Assembly (NCBI RefSeq): GCF_007565055.1
Contig: NC_044552.1
Location: 146,487,358-146,551,357, forward strand
Origin: Rhinopithecus roxellana
Taxonomy: Eukaryota; Chordata; Mammalia; Primates; Cercopithecidae
Direction: 5' to 3'
Length of the DNA: 64,000 nt
Under the pieces are notes generated by a model. The model ran no database searches. It had not been told where the DNA came from and was given only the letters and a program-made list of their open reading frames with translations. Positions 42,755-56,075 of this stretch are shown in pieces; the stretch's first letter is position 1; each line of letters opens with the position of its first letter. The position numbers and the translations under genes were made by a program.

Positions 42755-45500
42755 GAGTAGTAAGTAAGCAAAATGGGCTCATTTTAATATATGACATAGA
42801 CAAAAAAAAAAACGTAAAACATGTTACTGGAAAGATACTAAAGCACTCAGATAAAATGAAATGGAAATGCTGTTTTCTCCTTGAACAGGGAAAAGTGTTT
42901 ACATGAGAAGAGAAAAAACAAGAGGAAGATAATAAGGTGCCTGATTTTTAAAAAATAAACTTTTACTTTTGAATAGTTTCAGATTTACAAAAAAAAGTCA
43001 TGATGATAGTACAGAAGGTGGCTATATAACCTGTACCCAGTTTCCCTTATTGCTAATATATCCCATCTCTATGATTAATTTGTAATAACTAGTGAATGGA
43101 TATTGACATACTTTAATTAACTAAAGTCCAAACTTTATTCCGATATTTTTACTTTTTACCCAATAACCTCTTTCTGTGCCAGGATCTAATTCAGGGTGTG
43201 ACATTGCATTTAGTCGTCATGTCTTCTGATTTCAGTCACTATAATTCCCAGTTCCCCACAGCTGGGACTCCTGACATCCCATATACAAGAGCAACTCGAC
43301 CCCTGTGTCAGGCCATATTTAAACTGTGCTAATCCCCCAGGCAGAAGCCTCAGTATCAAGTCCCATTCTTAATATCAAGTCCCACTAGGTTTGACCCCAT
43401 ACTAAAAGCTGCCAAGTTAGCCAGTCAGTCCCAAAGTACAGGCCTTCCATGTGCTCTGTTCCAGTAGCTACTTTTCTGAGGCTAAGACCCCTTTGCTTTT
43501 AATCTGATCGAGGATAAATGTCTCCTGCTGAATTTTGACTCCTATGCTCACACCCTAGTCACACATCCTTCAGTGTCAGGCTCTTAAAAGAAAGTGGTCT
43601 TGTCCCCAAGCTCAATCTTGCTATGTGCCACTGATTCTAAAGTTGGGCTTCTGCATTAACCTAATTTAAGATCTTTGTTAAATAACCTATCTGGTTTTCC
43701 TCTCAGAAACCTAAGAGCTTGTTTTTCTTCCAGGAAAATTTCCTGGTGGGTGTCAGAATCCTGTCCCTGAAATCCAGTCTACCAGCTAAGGCCTTGTTTC
43801 GCCATGGACACCTGCACCACCCGTCCCTAGGACCTGCATGTTCATGGAGACACTGGTATCATGTCATGGATCTCCACTCTCAGTCCGGTCCTCTGAAACA
43901 CATGCCAAGGAGTTCCTATATGAAATGAATGACTGGTCAGGGGTCATCATGATTATACTCAATAACCATGATTGTACTCAACAAATTTTCTCTGAGTAAA
44001 TGCCCGTGGGCGAAAGCCCAGGGCATAAACCTTGGAACCTGAGTCAGCTTCTGAGGGGGAAGAGTGGCTCCCTCTCCAGTCAGGCCTGGCTCTGTCCTGC
44101 CCATTCTCACCAGCAGCCAGCAGTCACATTGTCCAAATGAAACAGCCTTTTAATTGAACAACTCAATAAAAGGGGGAAACTCAGTTTTTGTCTAAATGAA
44201 AGAAAACTGAGGACAATGTAGGTGCCATTTCCTGACTTTATCTAAATATAAGTTAAATTCTACACTGCATTTAGTAATGGATAAGCTTTGTTTGCAGCTA
44301 TAGAAGTCGTGATTGTTAAATATGGTCAAGATAAACCATTTAATTCAGCTCTTTTTATTTGACATGACACTGATAAGATACAAATTTGAAAACCACATAA
44401 AAAATTGGGAAATACTAAAATACTGATTATGTAAATTTAAAATTTATTCATATAGGGATCCTTTTTCCAGCAAAATAAATTTTTTAATTTAAAAAATCTG
44501 AGTTTTTTCTTTACCCAATTGTCAAAATCAGATTTATCAGCTAGCATAAATCATAATTCCTATAACAGTTTCATAAAGTAGGCTAGGTTTACAAACACAG
44601 TCTATAGGGTGCTTTTTCTTATATTCTGTTCATTTTAATTTTTAACTGATGTTTATTATTTAATAATGCTATTCTTTATTTGTTATTATTGACACCTTTG
44701 AGTTTAAGTATTCTGTAGTCTAGATAGGATACACTTATTGATACTGCAAATAATAGACAAAGGATTAGTGTGCAATTTGCTGTTAATGTAATTGATGGAT
44801 TTGATTCTCACTGCATTACTTCTCTGTTCTTACTTTAACTCTAATGCCAATGGTCTTGATCATTGGACAATGCATATAATGCCTGCATAAAAATGAATGT
44901 GGTTCTTCATATTTCTTAAATTTGTTCTTTTTTTCTCGTCGTTTCATAAAAATGGTGTTATAAATAGAATGGCACAAAATGAAGCTTCAAATCAGGATGT
45001 GTTTTGCTGTTTTAATACCTTGCTATACACAATTTATTTTTCAGAGGTGGAATATTGGGGTTATTTAATGGAAGGTATGAAGTTAGAGAAATGAGAATAG
45101 AAGTAGCTTTTCATGTCTGGGTTTACTGAGGTGAGGCAGAATGACAGAGTGGACCTTGTCTCTCCTCCTGTGCAATTCACAGAGCTTATAGGAGGTGACC
45201 CTAAGGCCAAGGTTGAGATTTCAGGTGGACCTCTGAAAGGGTGAAAAGGCATTCTGCCCAGCAAGCAACTGTTCATGTATCACCCTTAGTCATATTAATA
45301 TTAAAAGAAATCCAGCGTATGCTTGAGAACAGCCTTGCTTTATTTCTGTCAAGAACAAGACACAAAGAATAGGCTTAACTGCAGATATTTTACATGTCTG
45401 TATATGAATTTTTAATTGCAATGTGAATGGGATTAAAATTAGAAAAAATATATCACTGATTACAGGTTATAAAGTATTAAGCATACTCAGTTTCTAGATC
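42755..45500. other. No gene recognised
   Basis: Around 42940-43240 the text resembles an old L1 3' region (GAATAGTTTCAGATTTACA; CTTTCTGTGCCAGGATC), not firmly. The rest shows only short frames and AT-rich stretches. Confidence 0.35.
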
Positions 45501-45519
45501 TTGGTTTGTAATACTATTC

Positions 45520-46505
45520 TCCAATACAAAGCATCAGGTTCCTTGGAGAAATGGCTGATTCTATGAATGGGGCAGAAAATATACAAGTCTGGAGCATCGC
45601 ATAGTGTCATAAAATAAGGAAATGCTAAAAACAAAACAAAAATGGGGTATGGCAACATAAAAGCCAACAGAAAGAGATCCCAATGGCCACAGCTGGGGTA
45701 ATTGGAGCAAGAAGATAAATAGTGCAGTATTACATTATATCCCAATGTATAAAACAAATATCCATGAGTTATTGAATAAATAACATGTACAAAAGAATTC
45801 CAAATAATTTGTGTAGCTATCTCCTCAAAGATGTGGAGAATAACTACCCCGCAACAACCCCCATAAGTATGAGCTGCACATAGTGACTTCCTTCTAAAGA
45901 ACACAGCATGGATGGAAGGGGAAATAGTAACTCACAGTGGAAAAGAACTCTGCTTCAGCCACATAATCACGTTTGACATCATCTGTGACAGGTCATGTTG
46001 ACAGCATGAACTTTCGATGTGATGTGAGGAAAATGGCATTCTACCTCTGTGTTCTTCCTCCCCAAAATTTGTAACCACCATCTAATCATGAGGAAAACAT
46101 CATACAAGTCCAAATTGAGGAAAATTCTACAAAATGCCTGATTACTATTCATCAAAACTGTCAAGGTCATCAAAAAGTAAGGAAAGTCTGAGAAACTGCC
46201 ACAGCCTAAAGACAGTCCAGGGAAACATGATGACTCAGTGGTATTCTGGGTGGGTTTCTGGAATGGAAAAAGGACAACAGGTAAAGTCTAAGAACATATG
46301 AATAAAGTATGAACTTTAATTAATAATGATGTGCTAATATTGATTCATTAGTTATGACAAAAGTACCATAGTAACGGAAGATGTTAACAATTAGAGAAAC
46401 TGAGTGCGGGGTTTATGGGAACCCTCTGTACTATCTTTGCAACTTCCCTATAAATCTAAGACTATTCTAGTATACAAAGTTCATTTTAAAATAAATTTTT
46501 AAAAA
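45520..46505 (+). mobile_element. Old L1M-type 3' end
   Basis: CATCAAAACTGTCAAGGTCATC, then GAAAAAGGACAACAGGTAAAG and CTCTGTACTATCTTTGCAAC match the 3' portion of mammalian L1M elements. The left limit is uncertain. A related copy lies at 49560-50490. Confidence 0.55.
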
Positions 46506-46716
46506 ATTTAAAATACTAGACCACGATATCAAAACAGGTAGAAATCCTCAGTCATAGGACTCTAATAATCCAAGATGTAACCTAAAAATTATACCTAAAG
46601 CTGTTCAAAACAGGATTAATTAAAATAACATAAAAAGGAAAACTAGGGAATGATTAGAATAAAATTATTTTATAATTATAGCCATTTGATGATGTCAACT
46701 TTTAAAAAGCATGGTG

Positions 46717-47092
46717 TGATATGTATGGTTTGGCTGTGTCCTTACCCAAATCTCATATTGAATTGTAGTTTCCATAATCCCCATGTGTCATGGGAGGGAC
46801 CCAGTGGGAGGTAATTGAATCATGGGGGTGGTTACCCCCATGCTGCTCTTCTCATGATAGTGAGTTCTCACGATATCTGATGGTTTTATAAGAGACTTTC
46901 CCCTGTTTGCTAGACACTTCTCCTTCCTGCCATCATGTGAAGAAGGTTGTATTTGCTTCCCCTTCCAGCATGATTATAAGTTTCCTGAGGCCTCCTCAGC
47001 CATGCAGAACTGTGAGTCAGTTAAACCTCTTCCTTTATAAATTATCCAGTATCAGGCAGTTCTTTATAGCAGCGTGAGAATGGGCTAATACA
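46717..47092 (+). mobile_element. MaLR solo LTR (MST type)
   Basis: Starts TGATATGTATGGTTTGGC and ends GGGCTAATACA, with the usual MaLR middle (GGGAGGTAATTGAATCATGG). Target duplication only partly visible (GGTG on both sides). Confidence 0.88.
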
Positions 47093-47451
47093 GGTGGTAG
47101 ATAGGCAAATACTTGTGAAACACTACTGAATGAAAAAGATGAAAAGATTGATAACCTCTGGCCTTCTTGTGGTCTGAGACAAACAGACTTCTTACTTTTA
47201 CTGCTGTGGTCGGGTTTTCTGTTCTTTGCGGCCAGATGCACTCCTCATAGTCAAAACAAAGAAGTAAACGACAGTGCTCGAAGATTGTAAATTGGGGTAA
47301 ATCTTTCTAGAGGAAATACGGAAATATGTGACAAAAATCTCCTGATTTTGATAACTTATTAATAAATAAGTTTAAACTTTAATTTATACATATTTTACCT
47401 ATTGTGAATGTACATATTCAAATATTTGAATATTAATTTAATCATTGTTGG

Positions 47452-47665
47452 GTTTGGGGTTTTATTTGAGTCTCGCTCTGTCATTCAGGCTGGAGTGCAG
47501 TGATATGATCACGGCTCACTGTAGCCTTCATCTCCCAGGCTCAAATGAGACTCCCACCTCAGGATAGTGGGTAGCTGGGACTGCAGGTACATGCAAACAT
47601 GCCTGGCTAATTTTTTAAAATTTTTTTTAGAGATGGGATTTTGCCATGTTGCCCAAGCTGGTCAT
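47452..47665 (-). mobile_element. Old partial Alu, minus strand
   Basis: TCTCGCTCTGTCATTCAGGC through TTTTGCCATGTTGCCC: a diverged, truncated antisense Alu of the AluJ age class. Confidence 0.8.
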
Positions 47666-49092
47666 GGCCATTGTTAATAGCATTTTAAAGAAAACTACTT
47701 TATGTCCCAACAATATATTATTTACATAAATATTATATAATATTTACATAAATTATGGTTCAACCATCCAATAGAATACTTTACACTCATTAAAACTCAG
47801 GTTGTATAACTTCACAGGAAAAGCTTCATAATAAGTGTAAAAAGGAGCTTTCTCAAAGAAGTAAGAATCATCTCATACTTTAATATAACGATAATTACAT
47901 ATTTATAATGATTACTTAATATGATTATATAATGATTATGAATTATCAATATACTTGTATAATTAAATATAGAAAAAATATAAAATATATAAACATTTTT
48001 ATATTACATAGGCAGAAAAGTTGGAGGATTTTACTAACCAAAACTAGAATAGTGATTATCTTTAACAGTGCTTTTTATTTTTTTACATTACATCTTACAT
48101 TTTTATAATACATTTTTTCTACAATTTCAAATTTTACACTGTCCTTGTATTGTTTTTTGAACCAAAAAAGAATAAATATTATTTAAAAAAAAATTAAAAC
48201 CATGGTTAGAACTCAGCTCTGATATGAGTGTAAAGTCAATGGCTATAAAGTTATTTTTTAAATTGTTACACATGGACTTACTCCTAATTAAATGCATTTC
48301 ACCCTGAGAAGAATTACTTCTGTCTGTACTTTAGTGTCTAGAATACTGCAATTTTGTGTAAATATGAAATTGGGTCTTAACTCATCTTCATACAGCTTTC
48401 TTAGGTACTCCATGGCATCTGAGAGCCAGTAGTGTTTTAAACGGAGTCCTTACAATCTGGAAATTTAAGTTCTAAGTTTAGATTATTTACATCTTCAATT
48501 GTGTTTTCACTAAGTCCCTTCACTCTTCGGAAATTATAGTTTCCTACATGTAAAAGGATATCTCCTATGATTAAATCATGAGGTATCCTGGGCAGATGAT
48601 GACTTCAGTAATGTTGTGCCCCCAAAAGAGAGTGTGGCTCAAAGTGGGACATGTTTTCCTTTCCTTTGTACACATATTACCTTGCTCATCTCCAAGGCCT
48701 CCTACAAGGCAGATAAGCAACAGATGTGACCATTACAAACAATCGTCAGATGAAGCAGTGACATAAACAGGCAGAGTAGGATGAGGGTGTGTTGATTTGC
48801 AGACCACGTGGGAGGAGCAGCTTTCAGAGCGAAGAATGAATATTGGATGAAGTTATCAGGTAAAAATGGACTTGCTCAATATCCCAGAAAGGAAACTCCT
48901 TCTGTGCCTGAGTTCAAGAACAACTGCCTAGGCTGTAATGAGAGACTTCAGCTGATGGAGGGGAAAATGACATGCCACCTGGAGAAAAACCCAGGAGGAG
49001 ACCAACTTTCCCTTTGTTCCCCTTATAGAGGCCTTACACATTCCCACTGAAACAGGAATTAACATCAACACAATTCAGGTGTCTGAGGAGAT
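47666..49092. other. No gene recognised
   Basis: Very AT-rich around 47690-48190, then unique-looking. Short frames only. Confidence 0.4.
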
Positions 49093-49265
49093 CTTTTTTT
49101 CACAGGCAGCGTCTCTCTCTCTCTCTCTCTTTCTCTTTTCCCAGGGTGCAATGCCATGGAGCAATCATAGCTCACAGTAGCCTTGAGCTCCTAGTCTCAA
49201 GGGATTCTCCTGTCCTGGCTCCCCAAAACTCTGGGATTATAGGCATAACCCACCACACCCAGCTC
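49093..49265 (-). mobile_element. Alu monomer-like fragment, minus strand
   Basis: AGCAATCATAGCTCACAGTAG and GGGATTATAGGCATAACCCACC match half an Alu (FLAM-like), with a CT run at its T-rich side. Confidence 0.65.
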
Positions 49266-49427
49266 CTGGGGAGTTCTTTATCTTTGGCAAGTCTAAATTA
49301 GCTCCAGCTTGATTGGGACGAGAATAGAGTAGATTCCTTCTATCTCTTTTTTAAAATTAAAGTAGTTTAAGAAAATATATGGAAATGCAGAAATGGATAC
49401 AATGTACTCCTAAAAAGATGTCAGGAA

Positions 49428-49525
49428 TCCACTCTCTCTCACATTCTTTCTCTCTCTCGGTCTCTCTCTCTCCTCTCTCTCACTCTCTCTCTCTCCTCTC
49501 TCTCACTCTCTCTCCACCCCCCTTC
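49428..49525. repeat. CT-rich microsatellite
   Basis: Imperfect (TC)n with short interruptions. Confidence 0.92.
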
Positions 49526-49559
49526 CTCCTTCCTTCTCTCTGTTTACGCCAAGCTTAAT

Positions 49560-50490
49560 GGGAAAACGTGACAGGGTACACTTTCTGAAGGTTTTTAAAA
49601 TTACTGTAATAACGAGAAAAATAGTAACTTTAAGGTGAAGAAACCTGGAAGACACCACCTTCACCAAGTAATCAAAGTTAACATCATCAGTAAGAGACAA
49701 ATCAATGGCCTGTGTCTCCTGATATGCTGCACTTAAAACAACATGGCATAATTTCTGTGATATTTTTACTCAAAAATGTATATTTAATTGGGGAATCTAT
49801 CAGATAGACCTAAATTTGGCCAGGCGCAATGGCTCACACCTGTAATCCCAGCACTTTGGGAGGCCGAGGCGGGCGTATCACTTGAGGTCAGGAGTTCGAG
49901 ACCAGCCTGGTCAACATGATAAAACATGCTCTCCACTAAAAATACAAAAAATAGGTTGACAAGGTGGCACATGCCTCTAATCCCAGCTACTCGGGAGGTT
50001 GAGGCAGGGGAACCACTTGAACCTGGGAGGACGAGGTTTCAGTGAGCCAAGATTGTGCCACTGCACTCCAGCCTGGGTGACAGAGCGAGACTGTCTCAAA
50101 TAAAAAAATAATAATAACCCTACATTTAGAAATATTTCTAAACATAACTGACCAGTGCTCTTCAAAAGTGACAAGACCATGAAAGACAAAGCAGCACTGA
50201 GAATCAGTTCTAGAATAAAGGAGAGTAGATATACATGGCAGCCCAAAGCAGCATGTGATCATGGATTGGAACCTGGACAATAAAAATGACGTTAGAGAGA
50301 CAATTGGTAAAAACTTTAAAGAAGGTTTGATAATTGTACTGAATCAATGTTTAATCTGATTTTGATAACTTAGTTACACAAGATGTTAACTTCTGAGAAA
50401 TTTTGGTGAAAATATACAAAGATTTTTTGTAGCTGCTTTATAAACCTGAAATGATTTAAAAATGAAGAGTTAAAAAGTTAAAAATAAACA
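49560..50490 (+). mobile_element. Old L1M-type 3' end, split by an Alu
   Basis: Shares words with 45520-46505 (AAAAGTGACAAGACCATGAAAG; GAGAATCAGTTCTAG). The Alu at 49818 lies inside. Confidence 0.55.
49818..50116 (+). mobile_element. Alu, plus strand
   Basis: Starts GGCCAGGCGCAATGG and ends in an (AAT)n-type tail. Flanks ACCTAAATTT (49808-49817) and ACCCTACATTT (about 50117-50127) are a diverged target duplication. Confidence 0.93.
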
Positions 50491-50689
50491 TATGAGAATG
50501 GGCAGAGAAATAATTTCACATTTCACATAGAACTCAGAGTACTTTTAGTAGCAACGGTCCTGTCAAGTAGTAGCCCCATTTTATAAAATTAAGGAACTTA
50601 GACTAAGAAAGCTGAAGTCACATGCTTAAAGATCACAGAATTAGTGAATGTTGACTTCAGGTCTGTTATGATGGCGTGATAACAGATAT

Positions 50690-51235
50690 GATATTTTGAT
50701 AAATTGAGCACTTTAGTCTTATGAAATGCCCTCTTTATCCCTGGTGATATTTCTTGTTTTGAATTCCCATATAATCTTAAAAGACACAGTTCAGCTTTAT
50801 TATGATCAGTGTTTGGTTACACTTTTACACAGTGTTTATGTTACATCTTTTATCATTCTTTTACTTTTATCCTTTTTTGATATTTAAAGTGAATTTCTTG
50901 TAGACAGTATGTAAGTAGTAGGTCTTTTTTTTATTCAGTCTTACAATCTCCGCCTTTTAATTGGACTGTTTATACCATTTGGGTTTAATGTAATCATTAA
51001 TAGAGTTATGTTGAAATTCTTTGTCTTACTATTTATGTTCTCTTTGACCCACTTGTTCTGAGTTCTTTTTTCTCTTTTCCTGCCCTCTATCATATAAATC
51101 AAGTATTTCATTTTAGTCTGTTTCATCAGCACTAAGACTTAGTGTTTCTCTCTTTTTAAAAGTGTTTGCTTTAAGGTTTACAATATGCATCATTAACTTT
51201 TCACAGTCTACCTTCAATTAATAATATGCCTCTTC
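50690..51235 (-). mobile_element. Old L1 fragment, minus strand
   Basis: The minus strand reads LNPNGINSPIKRRRL, the start of L1 endonuclease. The rest is reversed L1 ORF2 5' text. Confidence 0.7.
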
Positions 51236-51640
51236 CCATATAAAGTAAGAACTGTACAACAGGATACATCTTTTCCATCTTTTCTGTCTGAAATTTGAAA
51301 TGCTCCAAAATTCAAAACATTTTGAGTACCAAATTGATGCTTCAAGTGGAAAATTCCATACCTGACATCTTTGCCTTCTACAACTCATTGTGTACAAACT
51401 TTGTTTCATGCACAAAAATATTAAATATATTGCATAAAATTACCTTCAGGATATGTGTATAAGGTGTATATAAAACATGGATTACTTTTGTGTTTAGACT
51501 TGGGTCCCATTCCCAAGATACCTCATTATGTGTACTCAAATATTCCAATATTCAAAAAAATCCAAAATTCTAAACACTTCAAATTCAAAACAAAGCATTT
51601 TGGCCAAGGGATACTCAACCTGTATTTTTGCATAGACTTT
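51236..51640. mobile_element. DNA transposon fossil (Tigger-like)
   Basis: GAAATGCTCCAAAATTC, TTTGTTTCATGCACAAAA, GTGTTTAGACTTGGGTCCC and the end GGGATACTCAACCTGTA belong to a known non-autonomous mammalian DNA transposon, which I place in the Tigger group without naming the subfamily. Confidence 0.6.
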
Positions 51641-52003
51641 ACTTCTACATGTATTACAAAACATATAATATATTGATTATATTTTTTTCACTGACAATTA
51701 TCTTTTAAGGAATCAAAAAATGAGAACAATGTTTATTCACATTTACTATTTCTGTACTTTTCAATTTCAATACTTCGCAAAGATTTAAGTTTATTACGTA
51801 ATTTTCCTGAAGAACAACATTTAGCATTTCTATAGTACAAATTTTCTAGTGACAAATATTTCTCAGCTTTTGCTTGTCTAAAAATCTTTATTTTTTTCTT
51901 TATTTTTAAAGGCTCTATTAAAGGATATTCCTGCTGGATACGGCTAGGTCGTGAGTGTTTTTCATTTAGTGCTTTATAGATATCTTTTGACTCACAGGAT
52001 TTC

Positions 52004-52088
52004 TGAGCTGAGATCACGCCATTGCACTCTGGCCTGGGCGACAGAGTGAGACCCTGTCTCAAAACAAAACAAAAACAACAACAAGAAA
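52004..52088 (+). mobile_element. Truncated Alu 3' end
   Basis: GCTGAGATCACGCCATTGC through GAGACCCTGTCTC with a CAAA-rich tail; only the last part of an Alu. Confidence 0.88.
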
Positions 52089-52282
52089 AGTTTTTTATTC
52101 ATCATCACTTATTATCAGCATTTTAATTATGATGGGCTTTGGCATGTTTGTGTCTTCATGTGTATATGTTTATCGGTACTGGGATTTGTTGAGCTTCTTG
52201 AATCTGTGCATTTACAGTTTTCATCAAATTTACAAAAAAAATTTCCATTATTCAAGTATTTCCCCATAACTAAAATTACACA

Positions 52283-52644
52283 TGATATGGTTTGACTGTG
52301 TCCCCACCCAAATCTCATCTTGAATTGTAGTTTTCACAGTCCTCATGTGCTGCAGGAGGGAGCCAGTGAGAGATAATTGAATCATGGGGATGGTTTCCCC
52401 CATACTGTTCTCATGGCAGTGGATAAGTCTCACAAGATCTGATAATTTTATAAGGGGAAACCCCTTTCATCTGGTTCTCATTCTGTCTTGCTTTATGCTA
52501 TGTAAGAAGTGCTTTTTGCCTTCCGCCATGATTGTGAGGCCTCCCCAGCCACGTGGAACTGTGAGTCCATTAAACCAATTTTTCTTTATAAATCACCCAG
52601 TCTCAGGTATGGTTTTATCAGCAGCGTGAAAATAGACTGATACA
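52283..52644 (+). mobile_element. THE1 solo LTR with target duplication
   Basis: 362 bp, TGATATGGTTTGACTGTG to GACTGATACA, flanked by ACACA at 52278-52282 and 52645-52649. Typical THE1 size and 5-bp duplication. Confidence 0.93.
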
Positions 52645-52649
52645 ACACA

Positions 52650-55600
52650 TATGTTAGATTAGCTTGGTACAGGTCACTAATGCACCATTCTTTTTATTTT
52701 GTACTGTTTTATTAGGGATCACAAACATGCAGAGTTCATTGTCAAACATACTGAGACAGTTGTTCATATATTTTGTCCAATGCTCCAGTTGTTTGTAGTG
52801 GGAAGGTAAATCTGGGTCCTGTTACCCCATCAAGGCTAAATGCAAAAGTATATTTTTCTTTTGATTTGCTGGATTATGTCTCAGAAAGCCACTGTTCCCT
52901 ACACCTATTTTCCCAAAGATTGACCTATGTTTCACAGCCTGCGCAGGGTTTCTTCTTCATTGAATCTCCCTTTATGATTCAATTCGTTAGAGCAGAAACC
53001 TAAACAAGAACTGAGACCACATCAAGCTAGTGAAATACATAATAATAAAACATTGAGACATGCTTACGGTCAAAGAGGTATTTAATAAACATAAAGATGT
53101 GCTATATCTTGATTGTCCAATAACCAAACTCTTTACAGAAAAGAGTGCTTCCTTATAGTCATGTAGTATTTTATGAGTACTCACTAGGAACTTAGAGAGA
53201 ATAATTAATTAAACAAGAAATGGTTCTGGACCATTTTTGGCTGTGTAAAAGTTGGAACATCAATGAAGTCATATCTAAAGATAACAACAGTCACATTAAA
53301 CAACATATTAATATTATGTGCCAGAAAAAAGGGTAATAATGTATGTTCCTTACAGATAGTTATGACCTTAAATGTGTTTATTTCAATCGGTATTTGAAAA
53401 CCTGTTATGAATCCCCCATATCCTCAAGGTAATTGGTATATAGACCCTTTAGTGTCTGTCAACATCCTATTTTTCCTTGACTTTTCTTTTGACCTGCCTG
53501 CCCTATCATTCATCTCCTGCCACTTAGAAGGTCCATCCTCTACCTCGTCACCTGATCAGCACCGACATGATTTTTATGACCCAACTCTTTTGGGAAGCTT
53601 TTCTTGGTTCGTTCAAATATCGTTTCTTTCTCCTTAGTGCTGCTTCCTCAGTTAGCACTTCATCATTGTGCATTCTGGTGATTCTAAACCTGTATCACCA
53701 TTAGTTTATGAAGGTGGGAAAATTTTCTTATTCATATTTTTATCTTCAGATTACAATGTCGTAGTTGATGCATTTGAGTCAGATAATAAAAATTTGTCAG
53801 GAAAACCAATGAATGAGGGAATTCATATGAAACTACTTATTAAAGAGACCTGGAATTTCATTTTTGGAATAAAACTAGAAGGAATTTTAGACCTGTAAAT
53901 TTGTACAAGAAATAACAGAATCAAGTATTGTCCTGGAAACCTTGCATATTTTTAGAAAGAGATTTATGGAACCAAAAAAAAAAAAAGTTTGTGAAGAAGG
54001 GACTAAGGTAGGGAGCATTTACTTCTGTCTTTTGACTTCACGGGAATTTACTTGGCTGACTTATTGAAGGTATCTGCTTTTCAAGAGTCAGTTGTGTGAA
54101 GGACTCTTTGTAAATGACATGTACTTTAAAAAACTTCTCCCTTGCCATAGCAGAAACAAAAGATCAAGCAGAGGAGTGCATGTGTAGGCAAATTATGAAA
54201 GAAGTTATAGTAAAGCAATTCTTTTGAAATTATAGTATTTCAGGACACCAATTATGCATGTCATGATTCAATAGAAGACATTCATACATTTAAAAATATT
54301 AGCTTTATTTAATTATTACACATTGTACTCATAAATCATATCACTTTATTCTCCATAAATATATATATAGCTATAATCCATCAACTTACAATCAAATAAA
54401 TATATAAACAAAAAATAAAAATACTGGCTTTAAAAATATAATGGTTTTTAAAAATTTTAGTCATATTCCTAGGCATTTTTTCTGTAAGCTGCCCACAGAT
54501 CAAAGGATAAAATTTTTGTGCAGAAGATTAATAAAAGATATTATCCTCAGGAAACAAAGAAAGACTCAAAATTCAAGACAAATCTTGATGTACCCATCCA
54601 CCCTAATGTAGACATTAGGACTCAGCAGGTCAAACAAAAAGGCACAGTACCAGACAAATGGAAAATTAACAAGCATCAGGCAAACATTTGTAACAAATGC
54701 ATTGACAGAAAGTAATTTTTCAGGAGGAAAGAGGAGGATATGAATAGATTTTACCTTGGTCAAATGGAAGAACTTAGGTGTGTATCAGCGGTTTGCTTAC
54801 ATAGGAATGAGACTTGCACTCTACATCTTTTACACTAAGCCATTCATATAGTTCTTAAAATATAAAAACGGAAATCCACAATAATGAAATTACTATGTAT
54901 TAATAGTTAATCTGACAAACACTACAAGCCCTGAAGTCTATAAAACTTTATTAGAAAGAATTTTTAAAATATCTTAATATAGCTTTCCACCATATTCAGA
55001 TTTTTACTCTGTTTCAATTCTAAGGGCTATTTCATATTAAGTCTAAAGAGCAATGTAGGTTGCTATAAAATATTAATTTAAAAATATGATAGAAATATTA
55101 AGGCATTCATTCCAACCACATCAATATTGTGACTAACATGTCAAGTTTTGTTTACATTTTCTAATGTTTACAAATAAGAAAATCAGTTACATTAAACTTG
55201 CATATATATAATCACAGAAATGGAACACAGCAGCACACAAGTTTGCATTAAAAGCACTAGGGAATGTTGATGTTCCTTTACCATGAACTGTTATGCTTTT
55301 CACATATTGTGACATCATGTCTTCTTAGACCTAGGTACAATTTTCACATAGAATGAAGAAGCAGATGTGTTTTGTCCTGAATGAAAGAATTAGACAGTGT
55401 TACTTCTATTCATCAAATATGACTGGAGTTTTCTTATGGTGAGTTTGTTAGTCATAGGGCAACAGAGAAAACAGATATGAGTGAAGGAAAACACTATGCT
55501 AAGGACAGGAGGCTGACCTGTTATGAAATAGGAAGTAGCTCATAGGAGAAATATGCCCAATAACTAGCTTGTATACCCTTGAGCAAATGACCCCCTTGGA

Positions 55601-55859
55601 TCTTCAGTTTCTTTGTGCAAAATGTATACAATCAGAGCCCTTTAATGATAATATAGCTACAGTACAAAACATTATAATTTCTGTACATGAAAGATAAGAA
55701 ATACAGTACAATTCTCAAGTATGATTGAAAGGTACTCTAAGGGTTGCTTATCTTTTCATAAGAGAATGCAGCATAATAGGTATAAGGCACTGGGTTATGG
55801 GGGATTCCAAGATGAATAAGACAGACACTTTCTTCCTAAGAAGAAACTTCTTGAGAATA
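52650..55859. other. No gene recognised
   Basis: AT-rich; frames up to 76 codons look random. No repeat family assigned. Confidence 0.4.
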
Positions 55860-56075
55860 ACAAGCATTTATTAAATACTTCTTTTATTCCAGGCAGTGGA
55901 CTACGTTACTTCACTTCATTACGTCCTTACTGCAACCTGGTGCTTGAAGTGCTATCATTACAAGGATGAGGAAATAATTCAGAAAGGCCAATTGAGATGG
56001 TTATGGTCATGCCTTATACCACTGGCAGGTATAAGCAGCGACTCCAGACCCTGAATGCTTCTCCATTGCAGCCCT
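55860..56075 (+). repeat. MIR
   Basis: CATTTATTAAATACTTC then CAGGCAGTGGACTACG and AAGGATGAGGAAATAATTCAG match the MIR core. Confidence 0.7.

Noticed and set aside
45494..45904. 136-codon minus-strand frame with hydrophobic stretches
   Set aside because: Overlaps old L1M-type sequence; AT-rich hydrophobic text without a recognisable domain or splice context.
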